Origin: Daucus carota subsp. sativus
Taxonomy: Eukaryota; Streptophyta; Magnoliopsida; Apiales; Apiaceae
Assembly (NCBI RefSeq): GCF_001625215.2
Contig: NC_030387.2
Coordinates: 29,783,606 to 29,847,605, forward strand
Length of the DNA: 64,000 bases
Direction: 5' to 3'
The position numbers and the translations under genes were made by a program. Positions 1-13,064 of the stretch are shown here, in pieces. A model generated the notes under the pieces. The model worked only from the letters and a program-made list of their open reading frames with translations, did not search any database and was not told the DNA's origin. The first letter of the stretch is position 1. Each line of letters opens with the position of its first letter.

Positions 1-159
1 TCAGTTTTGTATAATAGTCAACATATGTATGCAACATTTATTTAAAATCTAAGATATGTCATTACAGCTTTAGGAAAGGTTTACTGTATTGTATCCATCC
101 ATTATCTTCTGAATACCCGCAATTTGAAGAAAGATTTCTGAAAATGTTTCCCATGGCAG

Positions 160-411
160 GGAGTGTTGTTGGGACTATCAAACACTGCAGGTGTGCTTGC
201 AGGGGTCTTTGGTACCGCTGCAACCGGATACATACTCCAGAAAGGTATCTTAAGTTATTGTTGGATCTAATCCTTGGGAGTTGGATGCTGTATCTTAAAT
301 TATGTTTTTGCAGGATCCTGGGACGACGTATTTAAGGTTTCCGTTATACTTTACATTATTGGAACATTAGTGTGGAATCTGTTTTCAACTGGAGAGAAAA
401 TCCTAGACTAA
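160..411 (+). CDS. PHT4;4: PHT4-family plastid anion/ascorbate transporter, C-terminal end (partial)
   Basis: Only the last two exons lie in the window. Exon 160-244 follows a CAG acceptor and encodes a segment containing GLSNTAGVLAGVFGTAATGY. Exon 314-411 follows GCAG and encodes a stretch containing GSWDDVFKV and ending TGEKILD before TAA at 409-411. These are hallmark C-terminal motifs of plant PHT4/ANTR major-facilitator transporters, covering the last two membrane helices. Family knowledge: PHT4 proteins sit in plastid membranes and carry phosphate, or ascorbate in the case of PHT4;4. The choice of PHT4;4 over its paralogues rests mainly on synteny: in Arabidopsis PHT4;4 neighbours ATI2, RLK4 and RHB1A, whose homologues are all in this window. 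The 5' exons lie upstream of base 1. Confidence 0.85.
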
Positions 412-1525
412 TTCATGCATGTGAAAGGGATGCAGCCTATAGATCAAGTGGTGATAGGTGAGATGTAAAGTTCAGAAAAGTATCCAATTTCCAAATGGCA
501 AGATAATTTTGCAGCGAACAAACGAAAGAGGCCACCATTTTCATAGTTCTCTCATCCAGTCTCGGACAACTAAGTTGCTTCTCCAAAACAGTTTTGTGGG
601 ATTGGCTTATGAAAATCATGTACTGGCCTTGCAGTTTGTTGTAATTATAGAACAATTGGGTTTACATTTTCTGGTTATTTTACAACCATAATCTCATATG
701 CAGCTAATACAGAGCTTTGCATATACACAAAATTGTCAAAGGTAATACCTGTGTATCTTTATGCCTTTTAATTCCTGTGTTTCCCGGCATTACAGAGCCA
801 TCTGCATCAAACCAGAGTTTCTGCAGTCTTCACATCCTGTTTCCTTCGGTTTTGTGCTACATGATTTTAGGGTGTGATGCTAAACTGCTAATATAAGTCA
901 TATCATATGGTTGGGAGAGGGAGGGAGGGACACGAGCCCCTCAGGCGTATTCCTCCTTTTGCTGCTCAGATTCCCCAATTCTCAAACAAAGGAGAATAGA
1001 AGAAAGCATACTTTCATTAAACATTTTAATTTAAAAAAAAAAAAATCTTGTTGAGTTACGTACTTACCTCAAAACAAAGAAACAGCAGTTTCCCCATAAT
1101 TTATAGAATCAAGCTGCTGAGGGAGGGAGGGAGACCAAATTTTATATATGCGGTCAGATACAAAATTAGCCAAATTTCAAGAGCACCGAGAGAAGCAGAA
1201 CTCTACTAAAGAAATTAGTTTCACATTACTAGAGTACTGATCCTCATCATTCATTTACAATGCAGAATGTAGTATGGCATTGATACAAGCTTCAGTCCAT
1301 ATTAGTGCTAGTATGGACAACTACAGTAAAGCATATGAAATCCAAAACCAAAGTAATACAGGAAATCCAAAACTAGAGTAGTAGTTGAGTAACAAGCAAA
1401 TATTAACAAGTAGCTTTGTTACGTTTTCAAAGGACTAGGATGTCTTTTACTCATCCTAGTAACCACAATCTAAACTTTCACTTTCTCAATTTGCCTTCGT
1501 TCTTAACTTTTTCGCCATTGCTGCC
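412..1525. other. intergenic, 3' flanks of two convergent genes
   Basis: The first few hundred bases are the probable 3' UTR of the transporter. The rest is AT-rich spacer with short GGGA runs near 920 and 1120 and an A-run near 1030. The end of the stretch is probably the 3' UTR of the minus-strand ATG8-interacting gene. I see no further gene or bounded repeat. Confidence 0.5.
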
Positions 1526-4390
1526 TTAACGCTGAGATGTGGTGCGGCCTCTGATAACTGAACCACTTTGATGGCCACCAACTAATACACTATTCAACCC
1601 GGAGAAGGGGCCCAGCATCTTGCTCATCTTCTGCAACATTGCCAAGCAAGGGTAACCTTTAATGATTAGTAAACTGAATGCGCGTAAAACTAGTAATTGA
1701 AGCAAATAAACGATGACCAGTTAAAATATTGTAGACATCTCCTTTCCACTTTGATTAGCTTGTCAATTTTCACGTGCGCTTCTAAGAGATGGTGAAAAAA
1801 GGAAACTGTTCAACTTCACACATCTATAGCATGCAATGCACATGTAACAACATACCATAAATACAACTTACATATTTGATCTAATATGATAAGATGACAA
1901 AACATACTAAATTTTTTTTTAAAATAAATTATCTAACAACATACCATAAATACAACTTACATAAACTTGTTTTAGAGCAACCCCAACCATGAAAAACCAT
2001 TACCTAAAAAGTGAATTGGCATACCAATAATAAAAAATATAGATAATCACTTGAAAATATCACACTCCAATCATACTATCCCCTTGTATTGCATGTACAA
2101 TATTTGTTTGACTTTAAGTTAGCTGTTAAATAAAACCAATTTTACTCATTTTTTTCATAGTACATATATATAATCAATACTTAAAATAGAATTCTACTTG
2201 CAAAATCTTTTAATTGAAAGTAAAAAAGAAACTGTTAATTGTAAAAAAAGAAAATTTTAAATTTTAATGTTGCTTTAATTTTACATATTTTTTTTCTTAG
2301 TATGTCATGAGATAGTACTTACAATTAAGGATTATATAATTATTTTTTAAAAATAAAATCATTCCATCACCCCCGAGCATTCCGCCTTACAAGATTCACT
2401 CAAAATAACGTTGTGAGTGTCCATTTCTATACCTTGTATCGTATTGAATCACGCTCTATGTAACAATGTGATGAACACTTGAGAGGTAAATAGATAAGAT
2501 AGAAAAAGAAGACAATTGTGTAATTGTCATATATCCCAAAAATAAATGACTTTTCTCTGATTCAATAATCTTTATAAAAAGATATAGGACTGTAAAGTTG
2601 AAGGTGCATTTAATCTAAGACAAATCCTAGAAAGAACGAACATTAACCGTAGGTTGAAAAAGAATCTGCAGTATGTACATTAGCCATGGATCTATGTACA
2701 TAGATAGACATGCAATAAGAAAACTGTCTTGCTGACTTCATCAGTTTAAGCTTATAATCTTGAAACTTTAAAAATGCAAAGCAGGATCAACACTTATAAA
2801 ATCACTTTAGTCAGGAAGTAGTCAAAGATCTGCCTTTTTCCTTTGCAATATAGGGTCTTATGTTTCTAAAGAGAAACACCCCATGTGTAACATTATCACT
2901 GGCAGACCCAAGATATATATTTAGTGGGGGATTAGTAGACTTTCTAAATGCTATAAATATGTGTAGGATAACATATAGTAGAATTTAAGCAGGATTCAAA
3001 CCCTAAAGCAACCTATCTTTATAAGTATTGTCCAGCTAACATAAAGGTGAATTAAAAATAATTGAAAACGATTTGGGGGGGAGTGGGGGTGCACAGGCCT
3101 GTTCAAAATAAAAATATAGATAGAATAGTAGCCCATCATACATCATAGTATTTAATAAAAAAGAATGAATTGTTTTGCTAGGTCTGTTTAAAAGGTTCAA
3201 AAAAGCAATCCTGTTTTTACACCTGCAAGTAAAATAGCAAAATACTTTCTGCAACTTCACAAATAAACTTGCATTTTGCAGGAGGCTCATCTGCTTTATT
3301 TGTACAAATAATAAAAGATATACCGGGGCATAACTAAGATCCTAGCATAAAAGGTTGATTGAACCCACAAATCTCTCACGTCTACAGCGAGAAAACTAGA
3401 TACATACACAAGTATGCATAACAAGTTTACTGCAGAATTTCAGTTTATTGCCTATTTGCTTCACTATATCAGAATAAGATAGCTAATGCAATTTATATGA
3501 ATTGCTAACATATAAATTAAAAATGGTATAATCTAATAAGCAGAATAGAAATTTGACTATTTATTTTTAATTTATATAAAGCAGTAACACCTAAGCCATA
3601 CCTGATCACCGCAGTGCAACTTGCGTTGCTGCCATTTGTGCCCAATAATTACAACTCCCATGACAGCTGCAGCAATGAGAATAGACCACATAGCATTTGC
3701 TTCTTTTGCTTGAGCATATAAAGAAGCAACTCTCTTCTTCCACCAAGCCTCAGAAGGCAGGTCGGATCCATCATCTTCATTCTCATCGCTAGAAGTTGGT
3801 GATCGGGAGAGATTTGATTCTAACCCTTCTTCAGATGGATCAACTGGTTCATAAAAAGTTCTCTTCTCCTCAAGTGCGGCAGATCCGCCAATGGTTGCTT
3901 CACCATGGAAAGAACTATATTTAGCAGTGTTATACATACCCTGTTCTTCATCCACCAAAGTCAACCCATGTAGTGCCAAGCCTTCTTTAAATTCTGTACC
4001 CCCCACAGATAAACTTTTGCCCTTCTCATTAACGAACTGCATCACAGGAAAGTCATCAGACATACTCAAAGCTTTAACATCCCAATTATCTCCATCCTTA
4101 GTATTCGACATGCCCCCTTCCTCTGCTACAAAATCAGAGGAATATTCGTCGACCTGCTTGGCCAGCTCACTAGAGACCACATTTTTCTCTGGGCCAAAAG
4201 GGGAATTCTCATGCTGATCCGCTTCAGGTTTATCCTCTTTATCTTCTCCAAGACGGCGTCCCTGGTTATCATCATTCAATTTAACTTGTACTGGACCAGG
4301 AGATGCAGCATATGCTGACGCAGTAAGAGATACAACTTCCCATTCATTCCCATGTGCAGGAACTTCCCGTCCTTCCACGTTATCAGCCAT
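1526..4390 (-). CDS. ATI1: ATG8-interacting protein (ATI1/ATI2-like)
   Basis: The first coding exon is 4390-3602 (263 codons) and ends at a CAG|GTATGG donor. The last exon is 1630-1526 (35 codons): it follows TTGCAG and encodes a segment containing MSKMLGPFSGLNSVLVGGH and ending in TAA at 1528-1526. The N-terminus carries NEWEVVSL, whose WEVV fits the W-x-x-V ATG8-interaction core. A long acidic, Ser-rich region follows, then WWKKR and one hydrophobic membrane segment (about residues 235-252). Family knowledge: ATI proteins are plant-specific membrane proteins on ER- or plastid-derived bodies that bind ATG8 in selective autophagy. Comparison with remembered Arabidopsis homologues suggests a short exon of about 39 nt, with a sequence like QLKW, is missing between these two exons. 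I could not place it in the 1.97 kb intron, so the middle of the model is incomplete. Confidence 0.85.
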
Positions 4391-4399
4391 CCCCGAAGT

Positions 4400-6085
4400 C
4401 TAAAGATTTTTGACGGTTGCCTAATTCACCAAAGTAGAAAAAAATATTATTAAATCCTTGACCACAGCAAGAAGAGTTTATCTGGCATATAAAAGTAACC
4501 ATTAGATATTTACTGAGAACAAAAACAGTCCATACTACCCCTATTTATATCAACGAGATTCATGTTATCTACAATCTATGACAGAACCTCAAACACGGCA
4601 ACCTTCATCCATCTATTTGCAACCAAACTCGCCTCAAGTCATTTACTAAATATAAACTTCAAATTTATTGAATTAATTAGTATAAGAATGTGGAAATAAT
4701 TAATAAGATAGGTTTTACAAGTTTTCAAAAAAAACTGCAAGTTTGGACCCTGCAATAGTTACATAGAAGTCATAATTTAGCGAACTACAAAACAAAAAGC
4801 TGAGAAGAAATGAAGAATCTTAGATAGGGAAAAAGTGAAAGATTCAAAAAGTAACAGTAAGAGGGAGCTGGAATAACTCAATCAGTATCAACTCTTGAGA
4901 ACTTCATATCGTGAACTATATGCATATTGTCAGCAAAACTATGTTTGATTTAATTTCTAGGAAATACTGAAGTCCGCAAAAACAATAACACTTTATAGCC
5001 AGGAAAAAGGCCACCATAATCTACTGAAAAAATTTGAGTTTCGGATGTAATAATAGTCGATTAATTTATACAAATTTCAACTCCGGCTAGAGCAGCATAT
5101 AGGCAAGGATATAACTTTGATTTAGATTATAAGTTAAGCGCCAAGGTAAAAAGCCGCATTGACAATTGCCATTGTCTGAATATGGTAACTGACTACAGGT
5201 ACTTGTCATTGGGGACAGGATTAGTCTTAAGCTGAGAAACTTGAACCCCAAAATGTTATAAAATTTTAACCACAGTGCAACAAGTTGGCTCCAAATAACT
5301 GAAAACTCAAAAGAAGTCGAGTGGCTTATTTGATTACAGTGACAACTCCAGCTCTCTGAATTACACTAATTCATACCGACAAACTCTACTCCAAATCATC
5401 CAAAAATAGATTATTCCACACTACTTTCAAACCTCGAAAAATAACTAACAAATTCTTTAAATTAAAATCTACCTCCAGTAATACAGAAACTTCCAATATC
5501 CAAAGAATCAGGCACACATATGCTAAAGATATATCCTTCAAATAATCAACCAATCGAGATAGTTACAATCAGTAATAAACGAAAACAGTAACATAATCAA
5601 CCAAAACCGTCATCAAACACGTCAAACATAATCAATCTCCGTTCAGCACAAATTTTACACATCCGTATCGCAATCAACCAACGACATGTACTAACAATCC
5701 TCCAAACTCCGCAAAACTAGTAGAATTTACCGTAACAACATACAAAAAGAACATATAACGATTAATCCAACTAAAATCATCACACCTACGAGTAATCACC
5801 AAAAAAAATAACACACGCACAGAAAACAACCATATAAACTGATCCACAACCAAAACATCTTCAAAAACACACGATCAATCCAATAAAACTAACAGAACCG
5901 CAATCTAAACCGTTACAGAAACGATCGGATCAAAATATCGATCAAAACAAGAATAAATACACAAAAAAAACTCGATTAAAGATAAATATAGCGTATAAAT
6001 ACACTTACAGAGAGAGAAGCAAAGAGGAGTGATGAAGAAGAAATGGAAGTGCCTCGGGAAGTGCAGAGAAGAAAGAGGAGGGAGT
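4400..6085 (-). promoter_or_regulatory. ATI1: leader (5' UTR) intron and promoter of the ATI gene
   Basis: On the minus strand a purine/pyrimidine-biased leader lies just below 6085, and a strong donor (CTCTCTGTAAGTG) sits at about 6007. Candidate acceptors (TTAG) lie within about 40 bases upstream of the ATG at 4390. This predicts a leader intron of roughly 1.6 kb without other genes. A TATAAATA box reads on the minus strand at 6092-6085. The exon and promoter positions are inferred from signals only. Confidence 0.55.
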
Positions 6086-6092
6086 ATTTATA
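6085..6092 (-). promoter_or_regulatory. TATA box of the ATI gene
   Basis: The minus strand reads TATAAATA here, followed by a GA/CT-biased leader with a GTAAGT donor about 80 bases downstream. Confidence 0.55.
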
Positions 6093-6572
6093 CTAGTGGT
6101 AACTGTTTTGGATAAAGGAGACCGGGAATACAGGTTACGTTTCAACTGCTGACTGCTTTATTTGACCGGCTGTTGGAGGTTACTTTACCGCTCGTATTTT
6201 TGGGGGTTAATTTTGTGGATTGTGCATTCGCAACCGTGTGACTCAACATTTTGTCGCATTAAATATCGTTTTATTTCTTTGTAAATGCTAGTTTAATGTA
6301 CTCCTCTCGTCTCTTTCTGAATTGACGGGGTATCATTTTTGTTTCCTTCCGTTTGGTTTCGTTCCCAGATATTCCAGATTGCAAGAATTAAAGGTTACAT
6401 CGTGCCTGATCGTGGCCTCTGAGAAAAAATGTTACATGATCATAAATTTAAATTATTTTATAAAAAATATAAGAGAATGGTGCTTCTGGTTTGGTATATC
6501 ATGCTTTTTATAATTTTTAATATTACGATAATATATTTTCTGTATTTCAAATTATATATATACTCTTCCCGT

Positions 6573-7802
6573 CTCCTAAGGGATCATCTGGTCGAAGGTA
6601 TCTGGAATCAGGTATGAGTTTCGTCCATTCTAAACCGTTGCCTCGTGTTTAGTTGAAAGAAAACAAATTTTCAAACCCATACTTCAAACTCACAAGGTAT
6701 GGTTTTTGATACCCAAATAATGAGGTGGGTAAGAAATAGGGGTATGAGTATCAGTTTTATATTTTATTTTTTTTATCTTTATTTAAGCAATTAAAATTAA
6801 TATTTAATATAAATATAATCAATAATGTGAAAATATATAACAATAATAATTTTATTAATATTTTAATTAATATAAATAACTAATATAATTGTTTTTTAAA
6901 AGTTCAATATATTGATTTCAGCGATCAACCAAACACATTATATCATATATGGGTTAATTATCAAACTCATCACTCAATTCGACAAATGATATTAACTTCA
7001 TCACTATCTACACAGCTTCTCAAGTAGCTTGTTAAACTCGCTTAATGGTATCAAACCCATCACTGTCGTTAAAAAAAGTAATGGAAGTTTAGCCGGAATG
7101 ACAGATTGGGGGTAGGGTTTGACATGTGGCAGGCCATATAATTTGAAGTTTATGTAGAAATAAAGTATGCAATCTTTTTATTAATTAAATTTTAGAATAT
7201 AATTATCTAAATAAATGCATGAAACTAAATTTTAAGATATAATTAACTAAACATCCAAGATTAACTTTTATGTTTTATTAGATTATAATTATTTTTGAAT
7301 AATATAGAAATATTTTCTCTTTTAATAAATTTTAATTATGTGAATATTATTGTTGGCAAAAAAATAATTTTAAATTTTTTTAATATCACCAACTTTTTAA
7401 AAATTTTAAGAAAAATCAAGAGATAGAATAGAAAGAAATTATTTTCGATATTCAACACTTCTATTGTTTTTACTCTTGTTGTTTACTTTCTTTATTTCTA
7501 GTTTCTACTTTTTCTTTTTTTTTATTTTCTTTCATTTGTTTTTCTTCCGTCTTTTTTATTAATGTGTCACGTATACCGCCCATATGTCATTCCGTCTAAA
7601 CTTCTGTAACTTTTTCTAACGGCAGTGAAGAGTTTGATACCATTAAGCGAGTTTAATGAGCCAGTTGAGACCTGTGGAGATCAGTGATGAAGTTGACATC
7701 ATTTGTCGACTTGAGTGATGAGTTTGATAATTAACCCATACCACCTTAACCCGATTCCTCATTACAAACCCATATCACTCCGTCAACCAAACTACCCCTA
7801 AG
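6573..7802. mobile_element. possible degenerate hAT-type element hosting a nested foldback
   Basis: The left edge reads TAAGGGATCATCTGGTCGA and the right edge, reverse-complemented, reads TAGGGGTAGTTTGGTTGAC. These are loosely similar terminal repeats of the TAGGGGT type. Both flanks share words such as CATACC and CTCATTAC. No 8-bp target duplication was found, so the boundaries are uncertain. Confidence 0.3.
6951..7737. mobile_element. Mutator-like foldback MITE with long inverted repeats
   Basis: The left end begins GGGTTAATTATCAAACTC and continues through ATCACTCAATTCGACAAATG. The right end, reverse-complemented, begins GGGTTAATTATCAAACTC and continues through ATCACTCAAGTCGACAAATG. The inverted similarity runs on for well over 100 bases each side (CATTAAGCGAGTTTAA and its complement are also present). 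The middle is AT-rich and non-coding. The end sequence resembles the 50563-51251 element, which has a 9-bp duplication, but no clear duplication is left here. Confidence 0.7.
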
Positions 7803-8640
7803 TTCTTTATGTTATTAACACGCATTTTGATGTTTCCATGTAGTATTGTTCTATATTTTTTTTAAAAAAAGATTTCTAAATAAAAGTTTGACATTTAAAT
7901 TCATATTCAAAAAATTAAAAAAAAACGTTATGAAATTATATTTTTTAAAAATATCAAAATACGTGCAAAGTAAATAACCTGCTGCTGTTAGAAAAGGAGT
8001 ATATATTAATGTCAATCATCGACAAAACGAGCTCTTTCAAAATATTTGGCCTAATTTAATATTTTTGATGATATAAATATTAATTTTAAACTAATGCTAT
8101 ATATATGTATAAGTATATTCTAAAATCTGATCATCAATCATATATATTTATTTATTCTAGAATCACATCAGTCTAGTTTCAATTTATAATCAAAATGAAA
8201 TATACAATTTTGATTACAGATCGAGTCATCTCAACTTCGATCTCAATCAATTTTATTCAATTCAAAATTTAACCGTTTTCATGATTCCAATTTATTCAGA
8301 TTTTTCTCAATAAAAACCCAAATCATTCATCATATTAAATGATAGTTAGATTAATCTTACTTTTCTAAAATAAAATTTATTTCTGGAAAATATATGAAAT
8401 TGTATTCTTTTAATAAGTCTTTTTCATCAATAATAGCTATAAAAATAACTGCTTGATATTTATAAAAAAAATTATAAAAATGAAAAATATAAATCCCTCA
8501 ATTATGGACTTTTCCGGCCCCATACACACCCCGGGTCGATAGTCAATCGCTTCAAACTGGCAGTGGCCTCACGGCAGCTGAATATACTGACGTGGCAAAC
8601 TGCTATTGGCGTTCACAACTCTTAGTCGTTATAAACATTT

Positions 8641-8783
8641 TTTTTTTTTTTTGACTAATATGGCTTATAGCCTTACAAAGTGAGTATCTGTTCGAAGATA
8701 TTCTCGGGGTGAGCCAGAGTCGAACCCATGACCTGGGACGACAGAGGATAAACCCTTAACCACTGGGCTATCCGATCGTGCTC
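8641..8783 (-). mobile_element. tRNA-derived SINE
   Basis: Read on the minus strand it starts with a tRNA-like region: box A like TAGCCCAGTGGTTAAGG and box B GGTTCGACTCT. It ends in an A-run, seen as T's from 8641. A perfect 16-bp target duplication (GTCGTTATAAACATTT) flanks it at 8625-8640 and 8784-8799. It lies 94 bases upstream of the HAD hydrolase start codon, so it sits in that gene's promoter or leader. The duplication is still perfect, which suggests a fairly recent insertion. Confidence 0.93.
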
Positions 8784-8876
8784 GTCGTTATAAACATTTA
8801 GGTGGCCGGCAATAAAAGAAACAAAATACAAATATTATCTAGTGTATAAAAAAAGATAAAAAAGCTAAAGAAAAAT

Positions 8877-11800
8877 ATGGGCGATCTCTACGCTTTGGAT
8901 TTTGATGGAGTTATATGTGATAGTTGTGGAGAGAGCTCTGTCTCTGCTGTCAAGGTCCATTTCATTACTTTCCTGTTTTTATATACTTCTTCTAGTATTG
9001 TTTTTTGTCTGATAGTAGTTGAATTTAGTTACAGTATGATTTGCTGTGATTTTAGAATTTGAATCATGGGTTTTGAAAGTGGTTTGATTTCACGTAGTGG
9101 GTATGTTTATGTTTAATTAAAGAGTTACATTAGCAGAGGTTGATTTGCTCATAGACTCAATGAATTGATTAAGAGCAAGATAGTTTGTGTTTTTAAGAAT
9201 CCATTTGTGGGTTTTGACTATTGGTGTGATTTTGTGTAGTGAGTGTGCTTTGTGATGTAGCAGGGGGTATATTTTGATATAATGAGGTTTAATTTGTTTT
9301 GCTGATGTTTATAGGCTGCCAAAGTGAGGTGGCCTAGTTTGTTCGAAAATGTGAGTTCATCTTTGGAGGCTTGGATTGTTGATCAGATGCACATTGTAAG
9401 TCCCTGTTGCAGTAGCTGTTCATTGTTTTTTTTTTGATTTGAATGAGGTTTTCATTTTCTTTGCTTCGTACTTCAGTTGCAATACTGGACTACTTCAAGT
9501 GACATTTGTATCGGAAAAGTTCAATTGACTTCGTGTTCTTAGTTTTAAACATTTTGTGAGTTGTTCCTCGCAAGTTCACATTCACCTGTGTGCTAGTTCA
9601 ATTGACTTCTTGTCCTTAGTTTTTAACATTTGAAGGTGTAGTATGACAAATTTATAACTGTGAGTACCTTTAATAAATGTAAAAAAAAAAAAAAAGTTAC
9701 GCAGTTTCAGATTTTATAGTGGCTTTTTTAGAAACAAGGATGATATTGGTGAATTCATGTCATAATCATGTGGACTTGATTCGGGGCATTCCAAAAGAGA
9801 AATATGTCATTATATTAGGGTCATTTTGTATATGTCTTGTTCTATCCACAGTCGGTTTCAAAAATTCAGAATCAAGTAACAAACACTTGTTTTGTCAAGT
9901 TGTTTATGGAGTCGCATACAGAATATGGAAATATCCATATTGCTATAAAGGTTCATCCTCTTTCTGTTGGCTGTGCATATATCTGTTTGATGAAACTTAC
10001 ATTGCAAAGATGTTTCTCTTAATACTGTCACTTGTTGATTCTGTATGATACTAAGAGTTAAATTGCAATATCTTTGCCGTCAGTTATTTTCGTAATCTTT
10101 CTAGTCTGCATTCCCCATGAGTCCCTTAAATTTTCAATCGTGCACAATATACAGATTCGTTCTTTATGTGAAATTATATTATGGTAGCTAGTGTCCTCAT
10201 TTTTCTCCTGCTTATTGGGATATATTACAAAAGGCTTGTAATGATAATATTATTTCCTAATCAGTTTTGTGTATACCGGGTCTTTCCAATATTAATAATA
10301 TATAACACTCAACTGACCATAGTAAGACAGAAAATACGTTCTTGAAAGATATATCTTTGTGTTCTGGGTACGTAAACCTTTTTCCTTGCTTAAATCATGA
10401 AGGAAATCAGACCATTGCCACTATGTTTGGAAAATAATATAATTATCTTAATATACGCCACTGGAAAGTAATCAAATTCAAATTTGTGGCAGGTGCGTCC
10501 TGTGGTAGAAACAGGGTATGAAAATTTGTTGCTTGTGAGGTTGTTGGTGGAAATCCAGATTCCTTCTCTTCGCAAATCCTCGGTGAGTACATTCTGTAAG
10601 AGAACGTGGAAAACCATGGTTGAGTTGGATAGACAAGTCGTAGAACATAAAACTGATACATGATTTCCTCACTTCTATTACTCGACTTGATTGGTTTTTG
10701 CACAATGATGAGGAAAATGAAAGTGTATGTTCTTATAACGCTTTTTTGGTTCTAATATTATTATTAAATGTGCAAGGTTGCAGAGGGACTCACTGTTGAG
10801 GGAATACTAGAGAGCTGGTCAAAACTTAAACCAGTCATCATGGAGGAATGGGGAGAGGATAAGGATACTCTTGTTGATCTATTTGGAAAAGTCCGGGATG
10901 AATGGATGGACAATGACTTGACTACTTGGATAGGTGCTAATAGGTAGCTTTTCTTTCATTATCTTTTATGACAAGCCTCCAAAATGTGGTGACCAAGATT
11001 TTTATATGAACTACACTATTTACTTTTTAGCCAGTGTAAAACTAACAAGGATTAAATCCTATTTGTACTATAAGAAAAGAGAAATCATACTGTTCTATTA
11101 CTAGTGAAATTCAAATCAAGAAGAATCAGCAAACATGTAAGAGACTTATAGAAAATGTTTCTGACTTTGAATGAGTACTTTCTATAATTATATTCTAGAT
11201 TATCCTGTCTAATTAAAACTACACTGGCATTTGACTGTTCTCTTGGAGTATCTAGAACCTGTAATTTATATACTCATCTTTCGCTTGTGTTGTAAATCTG
11301 AAATCCGTTTGGATTATGTGGTAAATCAGTGAATAACAACAGGCAATTAACTACTGTTGTTTGGACCAATTTTTGCTTACCTTTTAGCTGCAAGTGTTTA
11401 AGTATTCCATCTGCAATAGCATAGCATTTCTGTAATATGATAGTTGACCATATGAGTGGCAGTCATTTGGTGTCATAGTAGTGTAGAATGTCTTCAAATG
11501 CCCAGACTTGTTAACTCATGCCAGTCTTAAATAGTGCCTTGAAAATTGAAATATATAGTTTATGCATGCTGTTGTCTGTTCGACCTAACAATGAAAGGAA
11601 TACAACCAGTGGTCTGATAGTTCGAGTCCCTGCAGATTTTATCCAGGTGTATCCGATGCCTTGAAGTTTGCAAGCTCAAAAGTCTATATAGTTACCACGA
11701 AACAGGTATTTTTGTGACTCTCTGAACTATATTTTATTATTTTACAGATTTATGCTTATAGATCTCCCTTTCATTTTGCATTCCCAGAGTCGCTTTGCTG

Positions 11801-12411
11801 ATGCATTACTGCGAGAGATTGGAGGAATAACCATTCCCCCTGAAAGAATATATGGTCTTGGAAGTGGGTGAGTAATTGTTATTGACTCCAGCTTTTCAGT
11901 ATCATATTATCTTCATCAGCAATTTTTACACTGTCGTGTTCTTATCAGTCCCAAAGTTGAAGTGTTGAAAAAGCTGCAGAAGATCCCAGAGTATCAGGGC
12001 CTGACCCTACAGTAAGATTCTTTACTTAACTTCCGACCAGTATATTCTTCAATCTCAGTTCAGATTTTTCAAAAAAACCTTATACTGATTAACATTCATG
12101 TTTCCAGCTTTGTGGAAGATCGCATTGCAACTTTGAAAAATGTCATCAAGGAGCCTGAGTTGGATGGATGGAACTTGTATCTAGGTGATTTACCACCCCC
12201 CTCTGCTTTAACTGTGGATATTTCAGTTAGCTTTACCTTCAATCACTAATTATTATTCATATGCCTTTTTGAAACGAATTGTTAACATCTGATTTTTTGA
12301 ATTGGAACAGGAGACTGGGGTTACAACACCCAAAAAGAAAGAGACGAAGCTGCAAGCATATCTAGAATTCACCTTCTCCAGCTGTCTGATTTTAGCAAGA
12401 AGCTCAAATGA
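8877..12411 (+). CDS. HAD-superfamily (haloacid dehalogenase-like) hydrolase
   Basis: Nine exons join into a 268-residue protein: 8877-8954, 9315-9395, 10493-10582, 10777-10943, 11636-11705, 11788-11867, 11949-12011, 12108-12184 and 12311-12411. All junctions are GT-AG and in phase. The N-terminus, MGDLYALDFDGVICDS, holds the HAD motif I DxD (DFDGV, residues 8-12), whose first Asp is the usual nucleophile. VYIVTTKQ fits motif II (Thr) and the LYLGDWGYN region fits the acidic motif IV area. FVEDR may also contribute. Family knowledge: this is the conserved plant single-copy-type protein at Arabidopsis At2g45990; its substrate is unknown to me. No transit peptide is obvious. The start is the first ATG and places DxD in the normal position. 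A SINE lies 94 bases upstream. Confidence 0.93.
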
Positions 12412-13064
12412 TCATCTTATCGCTGTAACATTTTTTATAAATATATACTCATTAACCAATTTAATTTACGATTCTTGCATTTCTTAATAACAATGTCATA
12501 AAAATAAAGTTCAGTTAAATACCACACAAATTTCTTCCTTATTTACATGTTATAATTGTATTTGTTATTTTTCGAATTATAATTAATAACAATTTTACAG
12601 CACACAAGTCTGTTGCCTCATTTCTGCAAGCTTCAAATCAGATGTTAGATTTTGTGTACATGTATATGGAAGACTCAAATGGAATAAACTATATGGATGG
12701 CTAGTTTTATATGTATATAAGATGAGCTGCTAGGGGGCCTAATTATCAGGCACCTAAAACTCATCCTTGTGTTGTTCTTCATCCTTGGATGAACTGGTAA
12801 ATTGTTCCTCGTCTCTGTCCCCGTGATGCTTTCGAAAAACATCATCAAAACGAGGATCACTGGTCTTCGGAAAACCTGATCTCCTATCTTCACCTCATAA
12901 GCCTCCGGTTGACAACACAAAATCTCTGAACTGGATAGCCGACACCAGATTTTATCACTGAGCATTGTTCAATGCACAGCAGGTTCTGGCGCTCATGTAC
13001 AATATTTGACAAAAAGTATGACAAAACGAGATATCCTTTAAGATATCTTAAATTTTGACAAAAA
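12412..13064. other. intergenic, 3' flank of the hydrolase gene
   Basis: This is AT-rich spacer up to the copia LTR. It probably includes the hydrolase 3' UTR. No gene or bounded repeat was recognised. Confidence 0.5.

Noticed and set aside
1848-1960. Direct repeat AACATACCATAAATACAACT at about 1850 and 1940 in the ATI intron
   Set aside because: It is a short local duplication of about 25 bases with no element structure between the copies.
2950-3045. tRNA-like boxes on the minus strand (GGGTTTGAATCCTG with TTAGCTGG upstream) in the ATI intron
   Set aside because: There is no cloverleaf pairing I could build, no A-tail and no target duplication, so neither a tRNA nor a SINE can be supported.
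9719-10048. 109-codon plus-strand frame between hydrolase exons
   Set aside because: It lies wholly in intron 2 of the HAD gene, does not fit its phase and shows no domain.
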